From positions 1 to 64,000 of the forward strand of contig JAQBXR010000011.1 in the NCBI GenBank assembly GCA_027623295.1: a stretch of DNA of 64,000 nt, in the 5' to 3' direction. Positions 16,431 through 25,677 of the stretch are shown here, piece by piece; within the stretch, counting starts at the first letter, position 1; every line of letters begins with the position of its first letter. The position numbers and the translations under genes were made by a program. The DNA is from Planctomycetota bacterium. GTDB lineage: Bacteria; Planctomycetota; UBA1135. Below the pieces are notes generated by a model, which searched no databases, was not told where the DNA came from, and saw only the letters and a list, made by a program, of their open reading frames with translations.

Positions 16431-17123
16431 ATGGAAACCGTACTCGTAATTGGCGCCAACCGAGGCCTCGGATTTGGCTTTGTGCGGTCCCTGCTTGACC
16501 GAAAGCATTTTGAGGTCATCGCCACCGCTCGCGATTTAGACCGGTGCGAAAAGCTAACCGCGCTGAAAGATCACTCCAACCTAACCCTGCTCGAACTAGA
16601 CGTGGCCAACGAGGATTCACGCCAGGATTTTATCGATGCCCTCAACCAGCAACCTCTGGACTGGGTGATTTACAACGCCGGCATTTACGGTCCGCACGGT
16701 CTCAGCCTGGGAGAACTTCCAGAGCATGAATGGCAAAAAGTCCTTCATGTGGACACAGTGGCACCACTCCTCATGGCGCAAGCCCTGCTGCCAAACCTCC
16801 GCGCCGACCGCCCCGGTCGCATGGCATTCCTTTCCAGCAAAATGGGAAGCATTGCCGACAACGGGTCCGGCGGATCCTATCTATATCGCTCCGCCAATGC
16901 CGGTCTCAACGCCGCCGTCCGCAGCCTAGCCATAGACCTGAAACCGGACAACATTCCCATCCTCCTGCTCCACCCAGGCTGGGTCCAAACCGACATGGGT
17001 GGCCCCAACGCCCCGCTCCAAATATCCGAATCCATCCAGGGCATGATTGAGCAAATCCGAACTCTTGATATGGCTCGGTCGGGTTCTTTTGTGGAATGGA
17101 ATGGTTCCTCTATCCCTTGGTAA
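16431..17123 (+). CDS. SDR-family oxidoreductase-like protein (C-factor type) with catalytic Lys replaced by Asn
   Basis: A 230-aa Rossmann protein with the cofactor motif GANRGLGFG (residues 8-16), NAG at 82-84 and the active-site Ser in the SSKMGSI segment. The active site would normally read Tyr-x-x-x-Lys; here it is Y152-R-S-A-N156, so the Lys that lowers the Tyr pKa and binds the nicotinamide ribose is Asn. Overall it resembles the CsgA/C-factor branch of short-chain dehydrogenases. It may be catalytically weak or a non-enzymatic NAD(P)-binding protein. ATG 16431 is divergent from recQ (98 bp apart). Downstream lie two hairpin elements. Confidence 0.85.
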   Translation: METVLVIGANRGLGFGFVRSLLDRKHFEVIATARDLDRCEKLTALKDHSNLTLLELDVANEDSRQDFIDALNQQPLDWVIYNAGIYGPHGLSLGELPEHEWQKVLHVDTVAPLLMAQALLPNLRADRPGRMAFLSSKMGSIADNGSGGSYLYRSANAGLNAAVRSLAIDLKPDNIPILLLHPGWVQTDMGGPNAPLQISESIQGMIEQIRTLDMARSGSFVEWNGSSIPW

Positions 17124-17133
17124 TGTCGTCTGA

Positions 17134-17201
17134 GTGGAATCTCCTTTTCGCTTCGACTAGGACGGGAATACCGCCCCAGACTCACGAAAAGGAGATTCCA
17201 C
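17134..17201 (+). repeat. Hairpin element A: 17-bp arms around a conserved 34-nt core
   Basis: GTGGAATCTCCTTTTCG (17134-17150) is repeated as its perfect reverse complement at 17185-17201. The 34-nt loop between (17151-17184) contains TCGACTAGGACGGG and CCGCCCCAGACTCA. The same core, in reverse orientation, forms the loop of element B 130 bp away, but the arms of the two elements are unrelated. There is no T-run, so it is not a classical terminator. It lies in the 296-bp gap between the convergent SDR and M16 peptidase genes. Confidence 0.85.
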
Positions 17202-17325
17202 ACAGCCTACGTAGATCAGGTGGTACTCAAATAAATGTTGAGCCATGTCTCCGTCCCAAATATTAGAGGAAATTAACGTAGGCGTTGGCCTGTGGTGGTT
17301 TCACGACCGGTAGTCCATCTGCATG

Positions 17326-17403
17326 TGAATGAGGGCGTGGAGTTTTGTGAGTCTGGGGCGGGTACCCCCGTCCTAGTCGATCAAAACTCCACGCCCTCAC
17401 TCA
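17326..17403 (-). repeat. Hairpin element B: 18-bp arms around the same core in reverse orientation
   Basis: TGAGGGCGTGGAGTTTTG (17330-17347) pairs perfectly with its complement at 17382-17399, and three more pairs extend past one mismatch (17326-17328 with 17401-17403). The loop at 17348-17381, read on the minus strand, is ATCGACTAGGACGGG then a short variable part, then CCGCCCCAGACTCA. It matches element A in about 30 of 33 positions with one indel. Arms differ completely from element A. Confidence 0.85.
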
Positions 17404-17419
17404 CTCAAACGAAAGAGAA

Positions 17420-19054
17420 TCAGTCCGAGAAGTCACCACGCATCGCCCTCGCTTTGCGCGCGTAGGCTTCTTCCAGCATGTCCGCCACTGCTGGATAGTT
17501 GACCACTTTTAGGCCCGCTTCGAAGTCGGCGATGGCGGAGTCGAAGTCGGACTGCTCCATATAGAGGCCACCGCGTTCCGCGTAATAGATGACGGTGTTG
17601 ATGCGACTCGGCCCCAGGTCTAGCAGCCGGGTGTAGGCTTCGATGGCGCGCGCATAGTCACCGGTCTCTTGTGCCGCCGATGCGGCTTCGGCTAAGCCAT
17701 CGACATCGGCAGGGAGTGGTTCGATTTCTTCGCCGGTGCCGAGAAAAGTGACTGTGACTACACTGGAATTACTGAGCCACTTGCGTGCTGCAGAAGCGAT
17801 ATCGGAGGCGGACACTTTGCTGATGTCTTTGCCCCTGGATGCGTAGGCATCGGCCAAACCAAGTGCTTGAAAGCGAGCCACCGTGGCTGCCTTAGCGAAG
17901 TATGGGCGTGCACGCAGTGGCTGGTTATTGTGGCCTTCGATGAGCAGCTTTTTAACTTCCTCTAGCTGATCGGAAGCACTGTCGTCGTCAAACACAGAGC
18001 CATCGCGGTAACTGTTTAGCAGGGCATCGACTTCGGCGGCAACCGAGGCTTCGCCAGTCCAGCCAACTTGGAACATATCGCGGTCGGTGCGTCCTCCTAT
18101 CTCAATGCTGAGTTGAGCACCGCTCGGAAGTTCTGCGCGAGCGAGTAGAGATGCGAGAACCTCAAGAGCGACGCGACCCTTTTCTCCATAGGCAGGGGTC
18201 AACCAAACTTTGAGATTGCGGTCGCGGGGTAGCGCAGAACGCATGGCGACCAAGCGCGCGCGATTCGGGATAGGCTCTTGCGAAATGATCGGTGCGACTG
18301 GGCCCGAAGGTAAATTTGAGAATGCTGCTTCAATGGCATCTAAGGCATCGCCAGCGGCCAACGGGCTTACCACCACAACGGCCACGCGGTTGGGCTGGTA
18401 GTGCTCGCGGTAAAATTCTTCAATTGTTTCCACGCTCAAACCAGGAGCGCGAGTGTGCCCTTGCGGCGTACGTAATCCGAAACGATAAGGATGTAACTGA
18501 AACACAGCAGCCTCCACCTCTTCTTTGCGGCCGTCAGCGGAACGGTAACTATGAGCCTCTTCCAGATCCAAGCGATACCGCTCATGTAACACCGCTGCAC
18601 TCTCCAAACTCAGATTCACCAGGCGATCGGCTTCCATGACCAAGACCTTTGCCAATTCCGCCGGCGGAAACTCGTGATCGTAATACATGGTGTAGTCATC
18701 ACGCGTGTAAGCGTTCGACTCACCTCCCCATTTCACAATCGTTTTTTCGTGCACATCGGTGCCAGTGGTGGGCGTGCCTGCGAACATGGCGTGTTCGGTG
18801 AGGTGCGCTAAGCCAGTGATGGCTGCGGTTTCATTGCGCGTACCGGCTGACACGGCAAGAAAGAGAGTCGCCGTCTCGGCTTCTTCTTGAATCGCAACGG
18901 CGTATAAACCATTCGCTAAAACACGGCGCTCAAAAGTATCGGCGCCAATTCTTAGCGGTTTCAAATCCTCGGTTTGCTGTGGAGCGGGCACCGAGACAGG
19001 ATTCTCTGCGCAACCCATCAGGCTGCACAGGATTAACGTAGAGGAACCAATCAT
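17420..19054 (-). CDS. M16-family zinc metallopeptidase lipoprotein with C-terminal TPR
   Basis: A 544-aa lipoprotein (CSLMGC signal, Cys15) with the inverted zinc motif HLTEH (residues 84-88) and the downstream Glu ligand near residue 165 (RLDLEEAHS), as in pitrilysin/PqqL-like M16 peptidases. One catalytic-type domain and one inactive-type domain follow, then a C-terminal TPR pair (YARAIEAYTRLLDLG, DSAIADFEAG). The start ATG 19054 overlaps the Wzz stop (TAATG), so it is the last gene of the minus-strand exopolysaccharide operon. A peptidase fused to TPR in such an operon may process or regulate an envelope partner; substrate unknown. Confidence 0.88.
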   Translation of the reverse strand: MIGSSTLILCSLMGCAENPVSVPAPQQTEDLKPLRIGADTFERRVLANGLYAVAIQEEAETATLFLAVSAGTRNETAAITGLAHLTEHAMFAGTPTTGTDVHEKTIVKWGGESNAYTRDDYTMYYDHEFPPAELAKVLVMEADRLVNLSLESAAVLHERYRLDLEEAHSYRSADGRKEEVEAAVFQLHPYRFGLRTPQGHTRAPGLSVETIEEFYREHYQPNRVAVVVVSPLAAGDALDAIEAAFSNLPSGPVAPIISQEPIPNRARLVAMRSALPRDRNLKVWLTPAYGEKGRVALEVLASLLARAELPSGAQLSIEIGGRTDRDMFQVGWTGEASVAAEVDALLNSYRDGSVFDDDSASDQLEEVKKLLIEGHNNQPLRARPYFAKAATVARFQALGLADAYASRGKDISKVSASDIASAARKWLSNSSVVTVTFLGTGEEIEPLPADVDGLAEAASAAQETGDYARAIEAYTRLLDLGPSRINTVIYYAERGGLYMEQSDFDSAIADFEAGLKVVNYPAVADMLEEAYARKARAMRGDFSD

Positions 19055-20388
19055 TAGTAAGGCCGGGTCGCGCGCATGCGAGAGAAAGTTGCAGTCAGGA
19101 GCGCCACAAAGATTCCGAGCAACAAGCCAGCGAAGGAAGTGAACATCATGATTCCAGTGGGAGTTGGAATTTGCTTGGCACGCTCCGCAACCGCTTGCGC
19201 ATAAGGATCAATGACCGAAAACTGTAATCCGTGCTCGAGGTGAAATTCCAACTCTTCCCGTCGCGAGGTGATCTTGTCAGCCATTGAACGTGCTTGATTG
19301 TGTTCCATCTGCAAAGCGGTTAAGCGTTGACGATATCCAGGAACCTCAGCGAGCAAAGTGTCGAGTTCCAATTTACGCGCCTGGTAGATGTCGCGCTGAG
19401 AAGTAAAGCCTGCTTCAAAAATATCAATGTCGACCAATTTTTGCGACAAACTTGCCACCATCTTGTCTTGCATCATGGTCGACGCCGACAAAACTAGATC
19501 TGCATTCTGCGCAGCCTGAACGCGCACCAAGTCCAACTCGGTTTGTATGCGCAGAACTTCTGGGTGCGCGTCGGTGAACTTAAGGCGAGTCAAAGCCAAT
19601 TCTGTAGACAAGGTGGCCACGCGGGCCAAGGAATTGGTGTAATTCCCAGGAAGGGAAAGCTCTTGCCGCGAAACCACAAACTCTGGGCGCCCCTGCAAGG
19701 TAGTTTCCACAATCGGACGCTGTGCCTGAAACTGCTGAGATTGACTATTCAACTCAAACAACTTCTGTTGGATGTCGCTCCGTTCGGTCAACCAGTTCTC
19801 CATGTCAGTGCCGATGTCGGCGGTTTCCAGCGACACTAGATATGCAGAGATTGCGTCAGCGGTTTCCTTCGCGCGAAGGTGAGCATTCCCCTCATTAGCT
19901 TTGAAGGTTTTCAGGTTTTCACGCATGCCCAAGTCCGACATCTCCTCGAGAACAAAAGCAAAAGCCTTCACTGAAGCATTTGCGATTTGGGTTGCCTCTT
20001 CTGCAGTACGGCCATAACCGTAATAGGCCACCACCCCATCTTTCGAAACATCGCCCCGAATGTTGGTCTTCAAGCGTTGCGCATCCATTCCTGGCAACAT
20101 TTCCGCAGCGCGGATGACCACGGAGCGACTACGAAGAAGACTAGTGATGCCAATCAGGCGACCCTCCTCTTGCAAAGGCAGCAACGGATCTTCTGGAATG
20201 TTGCCCTCTTCGGTTCCAATCGAAAGCCTTAAAGCATCCGCCGGAATCATAATCTCCGACGTTGCGACAAAGTCCGGTGGGTTCACCGCACTTTGATACA
20301 GCCCCACTCCAATGGAGCCAGCCATAACGAGAAGCACCACGTGCTTACGACGGTAGATTGCACCGAAAATCGAAGTTGCTTGGTTCAT
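19054..20388 (-). CDS. Wzz/GumC-type polysaccharide co-polymerase (chain-length determinant)
   Basis: A 444-aa inner-membrane protein with one membrane helix at each end (VVLLVMAGSIGVGLY; IMMFTSFAGLLLGIFVALL) and a long periplasmic coiled-coil in between, the layout of Wzz/GumC proteins. No cytoplasmic tyrosine-kinase domain is attached. It should set polymer length and link polymerase to export. It sits 21 bp after the Wzy-like gene and overlaps the M16 peptidase start. A second Wzz-like protein of similar length is encoded at 26510 in the divergent operon; both share the GNIP/GNVP-PLLP sequence, so they are paralogues. Confidence 0.87.
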   Translation of the reverse strand: MNQATSIFGAIYRRKHVVLLVMAGSIGVGLYQSAVNPPDFVATSEIMIPADALRLSIGTEEGNIPEDPLLPLQEEGRLIGITSLLRSRSVVIRAAEMLPGMDAQRLKTNIRGDVSKDGVVAYYGYGRTAEEATQIANASVKAFAFVLEEMSDLGMRENLKTFKANEGNAHLRAKETADAISAYLVSLETADIGTDMENWLTERSDIQQKLFELNSQSQQFQAQRPIVETTLQGRPEFVVSRQELSLPGNYTNSLARVATLSTELALTRLKFTDAHPEVLRIQTELDLVRVQAAQNADLVLSASTMMQDKMVASLSQKLVDIDIFEAGFTSQRDIYQARKLELDTLLAEVPGYRQRLTALQMEHNQARSMADKITSRREELEFHLEHGLQFSVIDPYAQAVAERAKQIPTPTGIMMFTSFAGLLLGIFVALLTATFSRMRATRPY

Positions 20389-20409
20389 GTGCTTAAGAGG
20401 GCGTCGGAA

Positions 20410-21897
20410 TTAGATGCGGGGAGAGAGAGCGGGTTCCTCTTTTGAATCACCCTTAGAATCTTCAAGAAAGGCCACGTAAATGCAACCGAGAATGGCAATG
20501 AAGGTCCATAAGAACTTCAGCCAAAGGAACACCTCTACGAATCCTTGCACGAAAGTAACGATGGTCGAAATACCAAGCGCCATGGCGAGGCTACGCAAAC
20601 GCGGATTCGCAAGCGGTGATGTCACCACGCGAAGAAGGGTGGAAAACACCGTGAGCAGGAGGGTGCCAAAAGCCACCACTCCAACCATGCCAAGGTCAGC
20701 AAGGACTTGAATCGGCGCGTTGTGCACCTGCAATTCGTAGGCGTTGAAGTAATCCTTAGTGCCCTCGACTCCAATACCAATGGTTGGGTGTTCAAAGAAG
20801 GCCTGTAATCCAATCTGGTCAATGTGCCAGCGGAAGTCAGCCGAAGAACGGCTTAGATTTCGCACATACTCGTAAACCATTTCCAAGAAGCCCGTCGACA
20901 AGCCAACGAACAGCAAGAAGCCACCCACCCCAAGGAAAATCGGGGAGAGGTGAGGCCAGCGGAAGAATGGAACCATCATGGCTGCCAAACCAAAGGACAT
21001 CCAACCGGAGCGTGACCAGCTAAACAAAACACCAATGACCAACAAAACGAAAATCACCCACATGGCAATGCGCCGTTGGCGGGTAATCAGTTCCTTTGGC
21101 TGCAAGGCAAACCACAACACAATGATTCCAACCGTGGAAGCCACGTTGGAATAACGGTTGGGGTGGGTCATGAGCCCGGTCAAGCGTGCCGTAGCACCCC
21201 AGGGCGCTTCAAAAGTCTCGAAGCCCTCGCCAGCGAAAGTAATGATTTGACCGGTAGCGGCCGAAGCCACGCCTTGAATTAATTCAACTCCCAAAGAAAG
21301 CAATGCCGCCAAGATGAAATAGTCGACCAGCATTTCCAGCTTGCGTGTGGTATTCACTGCAATAGGCAAGAACAAAGCCAGCACGATGTATGGAATTCGC
21401 GGCAAAAAGTTGGCGAGCGACGAAACCGGGCTTTCAACATTTAGGAAAGTCGTCGAATAAGCAATCAGAATGAGCAGAACTGCAATACCGGTAGGGCTCA
21501 AGGGCCAATGCGCGTCTCCCTTTTTCAGGATGTTGCCGAACAGCTTTCCAAGGAGCAACATTCCGAGCAGGGTAGATAGGCCAGGAATGACGTCGGCCAC
21601 TAGAAGCATGCCGGTGGTGAACAGGATCATGCGATCCATCGACCAGATACGATTCACGATGGCAAGCGCTGTGGTCAAGCCCACCAAGAGTAACCCGATG
21701 ACCATCGTCGCCAAGTAGTGACTACCCGTCTCGAGCAGTTGCAGTGGGTTGGTGTAGGTGTTGCGCAGGCCGGCTAGACCATCTTGGTAAACGAAATAAC
21801 CAAGGCCTCCCCCTGCGGCCACGCACAGCACGGCCATAATCACCGTTCCAACGGTTCCGAAATCCCGGATCCGGGTGGGCGAATCTGCAGTGGTCAT
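20410..21897 (-). CDS. O-antigen ligase/Wzy-like polysaccharide polymerase
   Basis: A 495-aa polytopic membrane protein with about a dozen hydrophobic segments and a large periplasmic loop after a FSWSRSGWMSFGLAA segment, the hallmark of the O-antigen ligase/Wzy (Wzy_C) family. The loop carries HPTIGIGVEGTKDYFN, similar to the conserved H-x-x-x-G-x-G motif. It should polymerise lipid-linked repeat units at the periplasmic face. Its position between a GH39-like lipoprotein and a Wzz co-polymerase supports this role. Confidence 0.87.
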   Translation of the reverse strand: MTTADSPTRIRDFGTVGTVIMAVLCVAAGGGLGYFVYQDGLAGLRNTYTNPLQLLETGSHYLATMVIGLLLVGLTTALAIVNRIWSMDRMILFTTGMLLVADVIPGLSTLLGMLLLGKLFGNILKKGDAHWPLSPTGIAVLLILIAYSTTFLNVESPVSSLANFLPRIPYIVLALFLPIAVNTTRKLEMLVDYFILAALLSLGVELIQGVASAATGQIITFAGEGFETFEAPWGATARLTGLMTHPNRYSNVASTVGIIVLWFALQPKELITRQRRIAMWVIFVLLVIGVLFSWSRSGWMSFGLAAMMVPFFRWPHLSPIFLGVGGFLLFVGLSTGFLEMVYEYVRNLSRSSADFRWHIDQIGLQAFFEHPTIGIGVEGTKDYFNAYELQVHNAPIQVLADLGMVGVVAFGTLLLTVFSTLLRVVTSPLANPRLRSLAMALGISTIVTFVQGFVEVFLWLKFLWTFIAILGCIYVAFLEDSKGDSKEEPALSPRI

Positions 21898-21908
21898 GGG
21901 CGCAATAC

Positions 21909-23963
21909 TTACCAGGCGAGCTCGACGAGAACCGAAGACTCTAAGGGCAATCGGATTTCAAGTATATCATTCTGCAGGGTGCACCAAGAATCGGAATCGA
22001 CCACCTGGGCGCTAGTGCTAGCCAAGACCGACAGCGTTTCTGGAACTTCACTTTCGAGGCGGGTCAACGCTTCGGCATAAGCCGCTTGCGCACGACGCGT
22101 GGTGGTTTGATCGACCCCAGCAATGGTGCCTTTGCCTCCCTTCATGCCCCTCTCGATAGCATTCAATGTTTGCTCGGGCACTCCCTCAGAACGGAGTTGC
22201 TCAAGAGCTGCCGCTCCAGCTGGCCCGGACAATCCCTTGGAGTAGGGAGCATAGGCCCTCTTAAAGGCGGCATCTTCGCGCGGGTTGCCGTGCGTGTTGT
22301 CCAGAAGCTGCACCATCTGGATGGATTTCGGCTTTCCCTCCAGGCGGATACGCACGGTGCGGAAACCTTTGCTCTTCTCATCGTTTTGGGTCAGAACCTC
22401 GGCTCGCACGGTATCGAGTGCCTCCATGGTTTTGGCATCGAGATTCAAGCGACGCAGAGACTTCTCATCGCCGGTGCCATAAACGTAAGCTTGGATTTGC
22501 TTAGCACCCTTTTTCAGGGAAGCAATATCGATCCCTGCGCGACGCAGCATACGAACTGCATGGCGTTCCATGCCACCACCGAAGGTGTTCACAGCGAGCA
22601 GATATCCCTTGTTTCCCTCGCGCGAGGCGAACAAGGAAATGTTGGATGGTGCTCCACCACGAACCACGGGCACAGCTGGCAAATCGGCGGCCGTGGCCAT
22701 CATGCGCATGCCGCTTAGGACAGCCTTCGGTGCGCCAGCCAAGGTGAACACGCCCACAGATTCTCCAGCGAATTCACGCTTCGTATCCCATGATGCATCT
22801 TGCAAGAAGAAAAAGCTCGCGTCGTGCACCTGGGTACGCGCCAAAGAAATGACGGTCGCCATGTAGTAGTTGGCAGCGCGTTGATCATCGAGGCCAGGGA
22901 AGTTTGGCTGCGGCAACCCAATGTTCCACTCGGAAAGGATGAGCTGTGGCGGATCAATGCCGGCGGCCACTGCTTCGTTCAAAATGACTTGCGGCACTTG
23001 CAGCATGTCGTGTTCCGACGGGTAACTGCCGTAGTGATGCCACGAGTAAAAGTCAGGCTGGAAGCCTTTGGCTTTACAGGCACGGAACATGCGCTGACAC
23101 CATTCCAGTTTTTCTCCAATGGTGCCAGCGAGACCCGGTCCACCGATTTGAACGCTATTCCCTAAACCTTCACGCAGAAAAACGCCGACCTCAGCAAACC
23201 AGTTGGCGAAACTTTGAATATCGGAAGGCCAAAGGTCGCCCAAGTTTGGCTCATTCCAAATCTCAATGTGACTGACGGTTAAGCCGTCAGCACGCAGGCG
23301 TTTGACATCGCGGATGACATCGTTCGCCCAGATTTTTGCCTCGGGGATTTCAGAGAGGTGCACTCCACCTTGCTTCCGGCCAGCTCCTTTCTTCTCTCCC
23401 GAATAGCCGACCGCCGTCAGCATGACGTCCAGACCAGCCTCCTTGGCCAATTGGGCGGTTTTGAGGTGGTCTTCATCCAGTGCACCATTGGAGTACTTCA
23501 TCCACATACGCAACATGCCACCAGTCGGTGTTACGGCATCTGCCCACGCGCGCCAACATCCTGGCGAAGCATTGCGCAAATCATTCATGCCGTAAATCAA
23601 TCCCGGCGGAATGAGTTGAGTGGGTGCATTGAAATCAATGTTGAAGTCATCGCCCACGTTGGTATTTGCGTACGCGAACAACGCGTTCTCCGGCAAATTA
23701 ATCACCTGCATTGGGCGGTTCGGAACAAAGACTGGCGCCGAGCGCTCACCTGGGAGATTGGCTGCTGGTTGACTGCTGCTATCGGAACTTCCACCGCGGG
23801 TCGTGTCACCTCCAGAATTACCCTCGCGAGTTTTACGATTTGGCCTTTCCGATTCTTCCTTCTCCCCGGAGCGTCCCTTGACCCAACCCCCATCACGCTC
23901 CCGATTTTGCGTGCAAGAGAAGCTGAATGGAATTAAAAGCAGAAGGATGAGGAGTCGGTTTAT
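21909..23963 (-). CDS. GH39-like glycoside hydrolase lipoprotein, apparent AUA start
   Basis: The catalytic part is a clan-A TIM barrel with acid/base Glu in IEIWNEPN (about residue 238) and nucleophile Glu in LILSEWN (about residue 345), as in GH39/GH5-like hydrolases. Upstream of the first ATG (23711) the frame stays open and encodes a good lipoprotein signal, NRLLILLLLIPFSFSC, then a polar linker rich in Ser, Gly, Glu and Arg. No ATG, GTG or TTG starts this segment. The codon in the right place is ATA at 23961-23963, overlapping the previous stop as ATAA, exactly where an ATGA overlap would be expected. I therefore give the start as ATA. A role in trimming or modifying the exported polysaccharide is inferred from the operon. 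Confidence 0.78.
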   Translation of the reverse strand: MNRLLILLLLIPFSFSCTQNRERDGGWVKGRSGEKEESERPNRKTREGNSGGDTTRGGSSDSSSQPAANLPGERSAPVFVPNRPMQVINLPENALFAYANTNVGDDFNIDFNAPTQLIPPGLIYGMNDLRNASPGCWRAWADAVTPTGGMLRMWMKYSNGALDEDHLKTAQLAKEAGLDVMLTAVGYSGEKKGAGRKQGGVHLSEIPEAKIWANDVIRDVKRLRADGLTVSHIEIWNEPNLGDLWPSDIQSFANWFAEVGVFLREGLGNSVQIGGPGLAGTIGEKLEWCQRMFRACKAKGFQPDFYSWHHYGSYPSEHDMLQVPQVILNEAVAAGIDPPQLILSEWNIGLPQPNFPGLDDQRAANYYMATVISLARTQVHDASFFFLQDASWDTKREFAGESVGVFTLAGAPKAVLSGMRMMATAADLPAVPVVRGGAPSNISLFASREGNKGYLLAVNTFGGGMERHAVRMLRRAGIDIASLKKGAKQIQAYVYGTGDEKSLRRLNLDAKTMEALDTVRAEVLTQNDEKSKGFRTVRIRLEGKPKSIQMVQLLDNTHGNPREDAAFKRAYAPYSKGLSGPAGAAALEQLRSEGVPEQTLNAIERGMKGGKGTIAGVDQTTTRRAQAAYAEALTRLESEVPETLSVLASTSAQVVDSDSWCTLQNDILEIRLPLESSVLVELAW

Positions 23964-25630
23964 TGCAAGTACCCAAGGCCACGAAGCGATTCTTCGATAG
24001 CTTTATTTTGTTCGTCGTCTAGTGCGGGGTTATCGGATCCACCACCGGAACCCAGGTCGGGCTCAGGCGTGTCATCCCAAATCGGTTGTTCCGGATTCGC
24101 GTACAGGTCGCCGCGAATCTTTCCATCCATCCAAGTGGGCACTGCCTCCCCCACCATATAAAGCAGAGTTGGAGCGGTGTCTTGAATGTGCATGCCTTCA
24201 AGGACTTTGCCAGCCTCGAGCCCTGGCGCCTGAACGGCAAAAATCCCATTGAATCGGTGTTGTCCCGAAATCATAGCGTTCTTGCGCTCGCCGAAGGTTT
24301 GACTGTCATCCCAAGCCTCCTTAGTAATGCAGCTCAGATCCATCATTTGAAACTGAATATCCGGTGCCTCGACGGTGCGTGGGCCAGAGTAAATGTCATC
24401 TTTATCTAAGGAGAAATCGGTGGCCGGCTTGCCATCGGGACCGATGATTTTTGCCAGCGCCTCACGCACTTCGGTCATGGCCTGTTGGTAAGCGGCCTCG
24501 CCCTCAACCACGCCTTCTGGCTCGCGCCCCACCCGGTTGATACAAATGCCATGCATGGCTGCGAATGCCTTGGTTTTCGACCAGACGATGTCGCGCTGAG
24601 AGGGAACCGTGCATTTTTTAGGCTTGAACAGTGGGATTTTGCCCAGCGGACCGATGGCTTTGCCGACACCACCCAAACCGACCTTTCCGAGTACATCCTT
24701 AAGATGCATTTTGGCCACAGTCCAATAAGGAGTCTGGCGGCGGACCTGAAAGCCCTCGTCCTCCAGCCACTTATTGACGTGGAAGTCGACGTTATGCGAT
24801 CCAAAGCCGTGGTCGGAAACCAAGGAAATCGGCACGTCATCGCCCAAAATCGCTCGGGCTTCCCCGACGAACTCATCTGCCAGGCGGTAAGAATCTTTGA
24901 TGACCTCGCCGTAGAGCTTCTCACCCTCTTCCGTCCATCCGGCATGACTGCGGTCCTGGAACTTCCAGAAATAGTGTTGGCAGCGGTCCGTCACGGAGAC
25001 CACGGTAAAGTAAAAGTCCGTGGGCTTGTTTTTTAGGTAATGAGCCTGCAGCTTCAGGCGGTCCCGCTCAATCTTGAACAGATGATCGCGCAGCACTGCA
25101 TAGCGGGAAAGGTCGTCGGAATCGGTCTCGGTATCACCGTCGTAAGGCGCATAATCGACATCCGGCTCATAGGGACGGCCCAGAATCTCTTCCATTTCCG
25201 CCACCGTTCCGGGAGGCCACGCAATGGTGTCACCGGTGAGAGGCATTGGGATTCCGGACACCATATAACCATCTTGCACCGGAAATGGCGGGTAGGTCAT
25301 CGGGACCGAAAGGCTTCCGACGCTCCATCCGCGGTTGCTCAAGAGCGACATGACGTCTTTACTCAGGTAGTTGCGCGAATCGTTGAGCAACACGCCGTAA
25401 GTCCCAAGATTACGCCGGATGAAGTGGAAAACCCCGTGTTTGCCGGGGTTGATGCCGGTAAACATGGAGGTCCAAGCTGGAGGGGTCATGGGTGGCTTTT
25501 CAGATTCGAGATCCCCCGAAACGCCCTCATTTAAAATCCTTCCAATATGGGGTAGTTCCCCTGCCGCGATCATTGGTCGAATGATCTCGTAGGTGGCGCC
25601 ATCAATCCCGACAATTGCAAGCTTGGTCAT
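23960..25630 (-). CDS. Alkaline-phosphatase-superfamily phosphodiesterase (type I nucleotide pyrophosphatase-like)
   Basis: A 556-aa cytoplasmic-looking protein (no signal peptide) with the phosphodiesterase core of the alkaline phosphatase superfamily. IVGIDGATY gives the first metal-binding Asp10, PPMTPPAWTSMFTG the likely Thr49 nucleophile, NPGKHGVFHF follows, and VSDHGFGSH gives the second metal site. Such proteins are often found in polysaccharide loci, where they may cleave or transfer phospho-linked groups. ATG 25630 is preceded by AAGGA at good spacing. It is the first gene of the minus-strand operon, divergent from wza-like (88 bp). Confidence 0.87.
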   Translation of the reverse strand: MTKLAIVGIDGATYEIIRPMIAAGELPHIGRILNEGVSGDLESEKPPMTPPAWTSMFTGINPGKHGVFHFIRRNLGTYGVLLNDSRNYLSKDVMSLLSNRGWSVGSLSVPMTYPPFPVQDGYMVSGIPMPLTGDTIAWPPGTVAEMEEILGRPYEPDVDYAPYDGDTETDSDDLSRYAVLRDHLFKIERDRLKLQAHYLKNKPTDFYFTVVSVTDRCQHYFWKFQDRSHAGWTEEGEKLYGEVIKDSYRLADEFVGEARAILGDDVPISLVSDHGFGSHNVDFHVNKWLEDEGFQVRRQTPYWTVAKMHLKDVLGKVGLGGVGKAIGPLGKIPLFKPKKCTVPSQRDIVWSKTKAFAAMHGICINRVGREPEGVVEGEAAYQQAMTEVREALAKIIGPDGKPATDFSLDKDDIYSGPRTVEAPDIQFQMMDLSCITKEAWDDSQTFGERKNAMISGQHRFNGIFAVQAPGLEAGKVLEGMHIQDTAPTLLYMVGEAVPTWMDGKIRGDLYANPEQPIWDDTPEPDLGSGGGSDNPALDDEQNKAIEESLRGLGYLQ

Positions 25631-25677
25631 GGTGTATCCTTCGTACCCCTTGGAGGTGCACATCGGCCTCTAGGTAA

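Noticed and set aside
17124-17419. The two hairpins as simple transcription terminators
   Set aside because: Neither has a T-run and the loops are long and conserved, which does not fit Rho-independent terminators.
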